Source: Ruminococcus albus AD2013
Lineage (GTDB): Bacteria; Bacillota; Clostridia; Oscillospirales; Ruminococcaceae
Direction: 5' to 3'
NCBI RefSeq assembly: GCF_000526775.1
Contig: NZ_JAGS01000001.1
Coordinates: 1,612,001 to 1,676,000 of the forward strand
Length of the DNA: 64,000 nt
The translations under genes and the position numbers were made by a program. Under the pieces are notes generated by a model, which saw only the letters and a program-made list of their open reading frames with translations, had not been told where the DNA came from and made no database searches. Below, one piece after another: positions 57,517 to 64,000 of this stretch. Each line of letters begins with the position of its first letter. Positions within the stretch are counted from its first letter, which is position 1.

Positions 57517-59274
57517 TTATTCCGCCGCGAACTGGGAGTTGTAGAGTTCGCTGTAAAAACCGCCTTTTGCCATAAGACTTTCGTGGGTGCCCTGTTCGAT
57601 GATGTGACCCGAACGCATCACTATGATATTCTCCGCTTCCTTGATGGTGGATAGGCGGTGGGCTATGATGAAGCTCGTTCTGCCTTTCATCATCTTAGCG
57701 AAAGCACGCTGTATTATTATCTCGGTACGGGTATCTATTGAAGATGTAGCTTCGTCGAGTATAAGCATTGGCGGAAGTGACAGCATCACCCTTGCTATGC
57801 AGAGAAGCTGTTTCTGCCCCTGTGACAAGGTGCTGAAAGCATCGGATATCACCGTGTCGTAGCCCTTTGGCAGACGCTTGATAAATCCATGGCAGTGGGC
57901 TGACTTCGCCGCCGCAACTACCTCTTCATCGGTGGCATCGGGCTTGCCGTAACGGATATTGTCGCGGATAGTGGCGGTCTTCAGCCACGTTTCCTGCAAT
58001 ACCATGCCGTACATGGAGCGCATGGAATCGCGGGTGCAGTTCTTTATGGGCTTGCCGCTTATGTTTATACTGCCGCTGTCGGCATCGTAAAAGCGCATCA
58101 GCAGATTTATCATGGTGGTCTTTCCGCAGCCCGTGGGGCCGACTATCGCTGTGCGCTCGCCTGCCTTTACGTGGAGGTTGAAATCCTCGATAAGCTTGAC
58201 TTCGGGGTCGTAGCTGAAATAAACGTGTTCAGCATCGACAGTGCCGTCAACCTCGGTGAGTACCTCCGCATCGGGTGCATCGGGTATCTCCTCGGTCTCA
58301 TCGATGAGTTCAAACACACGGCCCGCCGAAGCAAGTGCGCTCTGGAGTTCGGTTATAACACCCGATATCTCGTTGAAAGGCTTGGTGTACTGGTTTGCAT
58401 ATGAAAGAAAACTGGAAAGATTTCCCACTGTAAATCCGTTGCCGCTGAACACCGCCAGCGCACCCAGTATACCAACAGAGGTATAAACCAGACCATTGAC
58501 AAATCTGGTACATGGATTTGTCAGTGAGGAGAAGAATATAGCCTTTACGCTGACTTCCTGCAATTTCCTGTTGCAGACCTCAAACCTCGCTTCTCCCTCG
58601 TCTTCGTAGCCGAAAGCCTGAACGGTTTTCAGGTCGCCTGTTATCTCCTCGACCAGTGAGGTCATTTCGCCGCGGGCTATGGACTGCTTTCTGAAAAGGT
58701 CGAATGTGTTCTTCGCTATGAACCTCGCTACGAACAGCGAAAGGGGTGTCAGCAGGATAACGACCAGTGATATCTTTACATTTATGGTCAGCATAAAAAC
58801 AATTGTACCGATTATTGTACAGATACCCGTAAACAGCTGTGCAAAACCCATCAGCAGACCGTCGGATATCTGGTCGATATCGGTGATGATACGGCTTATG
58901 ATATCGCCGTGAGGGTGGGAATCGATGTAGGAAAGAGGAAGTCTGCCAAGCTTTGCAAAAGCCTTGCGGCGGATATCCCTCACCACATTGAAGGTTATCT
59001 TGTTGGTACACAGGGACATAAGCCACTGTGACAAAGCTGTCAGGGAAACGGTCATGCACAGCTTTATGATTATCGGCACAAGCGCCCCGAAATCGACGTT
59101 TTTCTCGCCTACTATAAGGTCAACGCCCTGACCGATAAGTATGGGCGCATAAAGGGTGGTGGCTACCGTGATAACTGCCAGCAGCATCGAAATTCCGAAC
59201 AGACCGATATAGGGTCTTGCATAGGAAAGCAGGGGCTTGAGTACAGGTTTTTGTACTTTTTTAGTATCAGCCAA
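57517..59274 (-). CDS. ABC exporter half-transporter, subunit with canonical ATPase (585 aa)
   Basis: Six-TM exporter domain (about 15-320) and a nucleotide-binding domain. Walker A is VGPTGCGKTT, Q-loop region MVLQETWLK, signature TLSQGQKQLLC, Walker B LILDEATSSID with the catalytic Glu, and H-loop AHRLST. It overlaps the upstream ABC gene by 8 nt, as in heterodimeric exporters (TM287/288- or LmrCD-like). Here the signature is SQGQ rather than SGGQ. Substrate unknown: drug, lipid or peptide. Confidence 0.92.
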   Translation of the reverse strand: MADTKKVQKPVLKPLLSYARPYIGLFGISMLLAVITVATTLYAPILIGQGVDLIVGEKNVDFGALVPIIIKLCMTVSLTALSQWLMSLCTNKITFNVVRDIRRKAFAKLGRLPLSYIDSHPHGDIISRIITDIDQISDGLLMGFAQLFTGICTIIGTIVFMLTINVKISLVVILLTPLSLFVARFIAKNTFDLFRKQSIARGEMTSLVEEITGDLKTVQAFGYEDEGEARFEVCNRKLQEVSVKAIFFSSLTNPCTRFVNGLVYTSVGILGALAVFSGNGFTVGNLSSFLSYANQYTKPFNEISGVITELQSALASAGRVFELIDETEEIPDAPDAEVLTEVDGTVDAEHVYFSYDPEVKLIEDFNLHVKAGERTAIVGPTGCGKTTMINLLMRFYDADSGSINISGKPIKNCTRDSMRSMYGMVLQETWLKTATIRDNIRYGKPDATDEEVVAAAKSAHCHGFIKRLPKGYDTVISDAFSTLSQGQKQLLCIARVMLSLPPMLILDEATSSIDTRTEIIIQRAFAKMMKGRTSFIIAHRLSTIKEAENIIVMRSGHIIEQGTHESLMAKGGFYSELYNSQFAAE

Positions 59275-61006
59275 TCTCCCTCACCTCCTTTTCGGAAAGC
59301 TGTGACAGACATATCTCGCGGTAGATATCACAGGACTGATAAAGTTCCCTGTGAGTGCCTGTCCCAGCTATTTTTCCGTCATCAAGGACGATTATCTTAT
59401 CCACATTTTTGATAGAAGATATTCTCTGTGAAACGATGAACACGGTCATATCCCCTGTCTGTTCGGCGATGGCTTTTCTAAGCCTTGCATCGGTGGCAAG
59501 ATCAAGGGCGGAAGCCGAATCATCGAGGATAACTATTTCGGGGTGACCTACAAAAGCCCTTGCGATGGTCAGGCGCTGTCTTTGTCCACCTGAAAGGTTC
59601 TTGCCCCCCTGATGTATCATCTCATCAAGCTTATCGGGCTTTTCCATGACGAAATCGTAAGCCTGTGCAAGCTTCAAAGCCTTGATTATCTCCTCATCGT
59701 CGGCGGAACTGTCGCGCCATTTCATATTATCACGGACAGTGCCCTTGAAAAGAACAGCCCTCTGTGGCACGATACCTATCTTATGGCGAAGCTGTCTGAA
59801 AGGGTATCTCTTGACGTCAACGCCGTCCACCAGAACCTCGCCTTTTGAAGCGTCGTAAAATCTGGGTATAAGGTTTATTACGGAAGATTTTCCAGAACCT
59901 GTACCGCCGATGATACCGATGGTCTCTCCCCTGTTCACTGTGAAGCTTATATCCTCAAGGGCATATTCCTCGCTGTCGTGATATGAGAAGCTTACTCCGC
60001 GGAATTCGACCGCGGGTGCTGAGGTATCTGCTGTCACCTCGGTATTGCCGTCGTCGGTCACGGTGGGGTCGATATCGAAAACATCGTTGATACGCATTGC
60101 GGAAGCCTGCATCTTGGTGATATTGGTGACGAGTATCGCCATGGCAAGTAGTGCCAGCAGTATCTGGTTCATATAGTTTATAAGTGCAATGACCTCACCC
60201 TGAGTGATAACGCCGTTATACACCTGATGTGCGCTCGCCTTTAAAAGCACGGCTATACCGAGATTCACGATAACGTAGGTCAGGGGATTCATCAGGGCGT
60301 TTATCCTGCCGGCCTTTATCTGCAGGTCTGTGAGTTCCTCTGTCAGCTTATCGAAGTCCTTTTCCTCGTCCTGCTGTCTTGAAAAAGCACGTATCACTCT
60401 TGCGCCCGAAAGGGATTCTCCCGTAAGCAGGTTAGTGCGGTCAAGGGTCTTCTGGATATGCTTATATCTCGGTATGGTGATACTCATTATCTTATAGATG
60501 ACAAAGGCAAGACAGGGTGCTATCACCAGAAATATCAGCGTAAGCTTCACCGATATGGTGAACGCCATTATCACCGCACCGATAACGATAAACGGTGAAC
60601 GCAGAAGAAGTCGAAGCAGTATATTCACTCCCGACTGCGCCGTGTTGATATCCGATGTCATTCGGGTGACGAGGGTGCTGCTGCCTATCTTATCGATCTC
60701 GGAATAGGAAAGGCGGTCGATATGGCGCAAAAGGTCAGTGCGGAGTGCCGTGCCGAAGCCCACAGATGCCTTAGCCGCAAAAAACTGCGCCGTCAGCGAA
60801 CAGGCAAGCCCCAGAAATCCCAGAAGCACCATTATACCGCCCATGCGAAGTATATAAGGCATATCCTCGTTTTTTATGCCGATATCTATTATGCGCTTCA
60901 TCACCACAGGCACCGCAAGTTCAAAGCAAGCTTCGATAAGCTTGAACAAAGGCCCTATGACACTTTCCTTTTTGTAGTTTTTCAGGTAACGAAATAGTCT
61001 GAACAT
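59267..61006 (-). CDS. ABC exporter half-transporter with degenerate ATP site (579 aa)
   Basis: Six-TM domain then NBD. Walker A GGTGSGKSS and signature NLSGGQRQRL are normal. Walker B ends LDDSASALD, with Asp in place of the catalytic Glu, and the H-loop is SQRISS, with Gln in place of His. This subunit thus supplies a non-hydrolysing site, the usual asymmetry of heterodimeric exporters. I start at ATG 61006 (MFRLFRYLK), 7 nt after GGAG, rather than 61036. Upstream is the inverted-repeat element at 61029-61354. Confidence 0.92.
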   Translation of the reverse strand: MFRLFRYLKNYKKESVIGPLFKLIEACFELAVPVVMKRIIDIGIKNEDMPYILRMGGIMVLLGFLGLACSLTAQFFAAKASVGFGTALRTDLLRHIDRLSYSEIDKIGSSTLVTRMTSDINTAQSGVNILLRLLLRSPFIVIGAVIMAFTISVKLTLIFLVIAPCLAFVIYKIMSITIPRYKHIQKTLDRTNLLTGESLSGARVIRAFSRQQDEEKDFDKLTEELTDLQIKAGRINALMNPLTYVIVNLGIAVLLKASAHQVYNGVITQGEVIALINYMNQILLALLAMAILVTNITKMQASAMRINDVFDIDPTVTDDGNTEVTADTSAPAVEFRGVSFSYHDSEEYALEDISFTVNRGETIGIIGGTGSGKSSVINLIPRFYDASKGEVLVDGVDVKRYPFRQLRHKIGIVPQRAVLFKGTVRDNMKWRDSSADDEEIIKALKLAQAYDFVMEKPDKLDEMIHQGGKNLSGGQRQRLTIARAFVGHPEIVILDDSASALDLATDARLRKAIAEQTGDMTVFIVSQRISSIKNVDKIIVLDDGKIAGTGTHRELYQSCDIYREICLSQLSEKEVREIG

Positions 61007-61028
61007 ATTTATCTCCATACACAGACAG

Positions 61029-61354
61029 TTCCGCACCTGCCTTGCCGCAAACGCTCATTTATCCTACCGAGTGCGGGGTCAACTGAGGGAAACCTTTCTG
61101 AAGAAAGGTTATCCCTCAGACTCCTTTCCAAAGACTTTTAACTCTTTTTGGCAGGGGGCAGACATTCTTACAAAGCATAGCAGAGTACGATCATATGCTG
61201 AACTCTATAAGGATAGCTGCCCCCTGCCAAAAAGAAACAGAAGTTTTAGGAAAGGGGGTTTGGGGGAATAACCCTTTTTTCCAAAAGGGTTTTCCCCCAA
61301 TCGGCTCCGCATTCCGTGCGATAAATGAACTTTCGCGGCAGTGCAGGTACGGAA
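61029..61354. repeat. MITE-like long imperfect inverted repeat (326 bp)
   Basis: The whole gap between the ABC exporter and ppk is one palindrome. TTCCGCACCTGC (61029-61040) matches the complement of 61343-61354, TGCCGC/GCGGCA and TCATTTATC/GATAAATGA follow, and an 18-bp perfect stem (61144-61161 with 61216-61233, containing GGCAGGGGGCAG) lies near the centre. Each arm has an internal hairpin (GAGGGAAACC... and GGGGGAATAACCC...). The 54-bp centre holds no gene. A MITE or a conserved repeat of the genome is likely. Confidence 0.7.
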
Positions 61355-61368
61355 GCTATTTGGTTTTT

Positions 61369-63645
61369 TTAACTTTTACTTTTACGACGGAATAATGCGA
61401 TGAACCTTGACCAGAGGCTTTTTTTTTTCGCGGGAGGGGTTTCGGTTTTTTCTGCGATATCCGTTTGAACAATTGGGGTATCCTCGGGTTTTTGCTCCGG
61501 TTGGGTCACAGGAGTCACCGTGGGTGATTCTGCCGGTTGCTCGGGTTTTGGTTCCGTCTTTTGTTCGGGTATCGGTTCCGGTTTGGGTTCGGGTTTTGGC
61601 TTCGGGACATTCGCATAAGCTTCTGCAAAAAATCTGCTCTGGGCATCTACGGAAACTCCTGCTGAGGGTTTGCGGACATAGGTACCATCGGGGAGCATAT
61701 CCCTTGCCTTTACGTTGTCGTTCATCTGGGTCTCGAAGATATCGAGTATGCGCTTTTTTATCCCGGCATCGAGAACAGGCGCGGCTACTTCCACACGGCG
61801 GGTGGTATTTCTTGTCATATAATCCGCTGAGGATATATACACGCTTTTTCTCACACCGCTGCCGAAGATGTATATACGTGAATGTTCGAGGTAGCGTCCA
61901 ACTATGGAACGTATGCGCACGTTTTCGGTAACGCCCTCCACCCCTGCAACAAGGCAGGAAATCCCGCGTATCACCAGTTCGACTTTAACGCCAGCCTGTG
62001 AACACTCGATAAGCTTATCCATTATCACCTTATCGGTCAGGGAGTTAAGCTTTGCGCCAACATAACCGTCACCGCCTGCTTTGGCTATGGCTATCTCGTT
62101 GTCCATCATTTCAAGCACACGGTTTTGCAGACATCTGGGGGCTACCAGCAGAAGGTCGCTTTTCTCCACAAGTTCTCCCACGGACAGGGCACGGAATACC
62201 TCAACAGCGTCCTTGGCGATATCCCTGTTTGATGTCATAAGACAGAGGTCGGTATACAGACCCGCTGTTTTTTCGTTGTAGTTGCCTGTGCCTATCTGGG
62301 TGGTATACTTCACGCCATCGGGGGTCTTGCGGGTGATAAGGCAGAGTTTTGAATGTACTTTCAGCCCCTTGGGACCGTACATAACTCTACAGCCCGCTTC
62401 TTCAAGCTGTTTCGACCAGCCGATATTGTTCTCCTCGTCGAACCTCGCGCGGAGTTCCACAAGCACGCATACTTCCTTGCCGTTTTCGGCGGCGGCGCAC
62501 AGTGCCTTTATCACCTTGGAATTTTTTGCCACACGGTAAAGTGTCATCTTTATGGATACAACACTTTCGTCCTTTGCGGCTTCGTTGAGAAGTCTTATAA
62601 AGGACTGTATGGATTCGTAAGGATAGGACAGGAAGAGGTCGCCCTCATCGATCTGGTCTATCATGGGTCGGCTTTCATCTATCATGCGTGAAAGCTGTGG
62701 AGTCTGGGGTTCAAAGAACAGTTCTTTCTTGTCAGCCGCTTTATCGAACACCGTGAATACGTAGGAAAGGTCAAGGGGAGTCTTTTCAACAAAGACCTGT
62801 TTTTTGGACAGTTCCAGCCTTGTACACAGTTCTTTCTGCAAAGGGTCGGATATCTGCTTGGAAAGCTGCAATCTCACAGGGCAGAGGCGCTTTCTCTTGT
62901 TTATCAGTTCAGACATATTCTGCCTGAAATCCAGCTCGCGGTCGAAGCTTTCGTCAACGTCGATATCGGCGTTGCGGGTTATGCGCATCAGGGTCTTTTC
63001 CTCCACCTTATAGCCTGTGAATATCTTGTCGGTAAAGTGGAATATCAGTTCTTCCACCAGTATATAGGCGATGGAATCGTCCTGACGGGGCAGGAATATC
63101 ACCCTCTCGAATTTTTCACTGCAACCGATTATACCCAGTGTTATGCCGCTTTTTGAAGACAGTTTTGCCGCCACGTATATGCTCTTGTTGGGCAGAAAGG
63201 GGAAAGGGTGACGCTTATCGATAACGAGCGCATTTAAGAAAGGCTTGATCTCGTAGGCATAGTAAGCCTCCAGAAATTCAAGCTCCTGTATTGTCAGATT
63301 TTTCATGCTTTTGTGCATGATATTCTTGGGTTCGAGGGCTTTGTGTATGGTCTTGAAGCTTTCGTCCTCGGTGGAAATAAGTTCACGCACCCTTGAATAT
63401 ATAGCGCTCAGCTGTTCCGAGGGCTTCATCTTGGATTTGTTGTCCTTATGGGAATCATCAACAAGAGAAGCGTCATAAAGCGACCCTACCCTGACCATAA
63501 AGAACTCGTCAAGATTGCTGGAATATATGGACTGGAACAGCAGTCTTTCAAGCAGAGGATTGCGCTCGTCACGGGCTTCTTCAAGCACTCGCTGATTGAA
63601 TTTGAGCCATGAAAGCTCACGGTTATCGTATACCCTGTTTTTCAC
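61369..63645 (-). CDS. ppk: Polyphosphate kinase 1 with Pro/Glu-rich tail and amphipathic end (758 aa)
   Basis: Makes polyphosphate from ATP. N-terminal domain (NRELSWLKFNQRVLEEARD), head domain, and two phospholipase-D-like lobes. The autophosphorylated histidine is in KVHSKLCLITRK, and the second His is in LEHSRIYIFG. The core ends near residue 680. Then comes a PKPEPKPE-type repetitive tail of some 60 residues and a basic amphipathic end, KKKSLWSRFIALFRRK, which could bind the membrane. Start GTG 63645 (MKNRVYD) 8 nt after GGAGA; the longer frame from 63711 has no ribosome site. Perfect promoter at 63683-63711. Confidence 0.93.
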   Translation of the reverse strand: MKNRVYDNRELSWLKFNQRVLEEARDERNPLLERLLFQSIYSSNLDEFFMVRVGSLYDASLVDDSHKDNKSKMKPSEQLSAIYSRVRELISTEDESFKTIHKALEPKNIMHKSMKNLTIQELEFLEAYYAYEIKPFLNALVIDKRHPFPFLPNKSIYVAAKLSSKSGITLGIIGCSEKFERVIFLPRQDDSIAYILVEELIFHFTDKIFTGYKVEEKTLMRITRNADIDVDESFDRELDFRQNMSELINKRKRLCPVRLQLSKQISDPLQKELCTRLELSKKQVFVEKTPLDLSYVFTVFDKAADKKELFFEPQTPQLSRMIDESRPMIDQIDEGDLFLSYPYESIQSFIRLLNEAAKDESVVSIKMTLYRVAKNSKVIKALCAAAENGKEVCVLVELRARFDEENNIGWSKQLEEAGCRVMYGPKGLKVHSKLCLITRKTPDGVKYTTQIGTGNYNEKTAGLYTDLCLMTSNRDIAKDAVEVFRALSVGELVEKSDLLLVAPRCLQNRVLEMMDNEIAIAKAGGDGYVGAKLNSLTDKVIMDKLIECSQAGVKVELVIRGISCLVAGVEGVTENVRIRSIVGRYLEHSRIYIFGSGVRKSVYISSADYMTRNTTRRVEVAAPVLDAGIKKRILDIFETQMNDNVKARDMLPDGTYVRKPSAGVSVDAQSRFFAEAYANVPKPKPEPKPEPIPEQKTEPKPEQPAESPTVTPVTQPEQKPEDTPIVQTDIAEKTETPPAKKKSLWSRFIALFRRKSKS

Positions 63646-63682
63646 GATATTTTCTCCTATCGTATATAATAAGCTATTATAT

Positions 63683-63711
63683 ATTATAGTACATTGTGAC
63701 GAAATTGTCAA
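63683..63711 (-). promoter_or_regulatory. Perfect sigma-A promoter of ppk
   Basis: TTGACA (63706-63711), 17 bp, TATAAT (63683-63688) on the minus strand, about 38 nt before the GTG start. Confidence 0.85.
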
Positions 63712-63764
63712 CAGTTCAAGGACAGGTTATTTCTATTTTGAGATGGGTGGATACGAAAGGAATG

Positions 63765-63790
63765 CCCCCGAGTTTGGAAACCCTCGGGGG
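63765..63790 (-). terminator. Hairpin after the right-edge gene
   Basis: CCCCCGAG (63765-63772) pairs perfectly with CTCGGGGG (63783-63790). It lies 42 nt beyond the partial gene's stop. The T-tract is weak (CATTCCTTT). Confidence 0.5.
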
Positions 63791-63832
63791 ATAAGTATCG
63801 ACTTTATTCTTTTGATCTCTTGCTTTTCCTCG

Positions 63833-64000
63833 CTATCCAAGAGGCGCATCACACTTCCAGTGCGGCTCCAGCAGGGATAGATCAGGGATATGTTCTTTTA
63901 ATTCTTTCTGAACATTTTCAATACCGACTATTCCTTCAATGAAGATACCATTTATTATTTTATTGTCCGGTATCTCCCAGTCATTTTCAATATATTCTTT
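63833..64000 (-). CDS. Partial hypothetical protein (last 55 residues)
   Basis: A minus-strand frame enters from the right edge in phase and ends at TAG 63833-63835. It includes KEYIENDWEIPDNKIING and ends EPHWKCDAPLG. Clean coding look, no stops, typical composition. The family cannot be told from this short piece. Confidence 0.65.
   Translation of the reverse strand, partial: KEYIENDWEIPDNKIINGIFIEGIVGIENVQKELKEHIPDLSLLEPHWKCDAPLG

Overview
The window reads as a low-to-mid GC Gram-positive anaerobe of the Clostridia, most like Ruminococcus (Oscillospiraceae). This is an inference from gene content and order: tig-clpP-clpX, tandem type I signal peptidases followed by rbgA-rnhB-yraN, a radical SAM/DUF2344 pair, a DUF1540 peptide, VanY with an OmpR-type two-component system, strong Shine-Dalgarno sites and very regular sigma-A promoters. 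Six promoters match TTGACA-N17-TATAAT exactly. No rRNA, tRNA or CRISPR array was seen.

Layout. 1-883: truncated AAA/DUF4143 ATPase. About 0.9-2 kb: gene-poor, with a decayed fragment. 2-17 kb: two minus-strand transcription units encoding an exported 3459-aa beta-helix-like giant, two further exported proteins, and two proteins whose N-termini carry the AWFTMN signature of SipW/TasA-type secreted fibre proteins. 17.6-25.2 kb: a plus-strand operon with a degenerate EAL protein, a membrane-anchored TasA-like protein, a SipW/ER-type signal peptidase, a membrane-anchored McrB-like AAA+ ATPase, a 987-aa protein joining a DUF2357 (McrC-like) region, a long coiled coil and a second ER-type signal peptidase, and two small membrane or coiled-coil proteins. 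25.25-27.07 kb: an IS1182-type element. 27.1-28.7 kb: a diguanylate cyclase split by a frameshift at an A8 tract.

29-43 kb is mostly housekeeping: a hydrolase-fold protein lacking its serine, clpX, clpP, tig, a metallophosphatase, thrC, yraN, rnhB, rbgA, two lepB-type peptidases, rplS with a leader, DUF2344 and a radical SAM protein. 43.6-47.6 kb is an integrative mobilizable element: a serine recombinase with an in-frame stop, a TnpW-like protein, an accessory protein, an RSF1010-like oriT and a MobA/MobL relaxase. 47.8-51 kb is a lactococcin-972-type bacteriocin operon with its ABC transporter. 51.5-55.5 kb is VanY/histidine kinase/response regulator. Then come a membrane protein, a lipoprotein, a heterodimeric ABC exporter, a 326-bp MITE-like inverted repeat, polyphosphate kinase with an unusual C-terminal tail, and a partial gene at the right edge.

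The most novel part is 2-25 kb. The proposed reading is a surface-fibre export and assembly system in which McrBC-derived ATPase machinery has been joined to signal peptidases and placed at the membrane. A degenerate EAL protein, and possibly the nearby cyclase, may couple it to cyclic-di-GMP. Domain calls rest on visible motifs; the joint function is inference.
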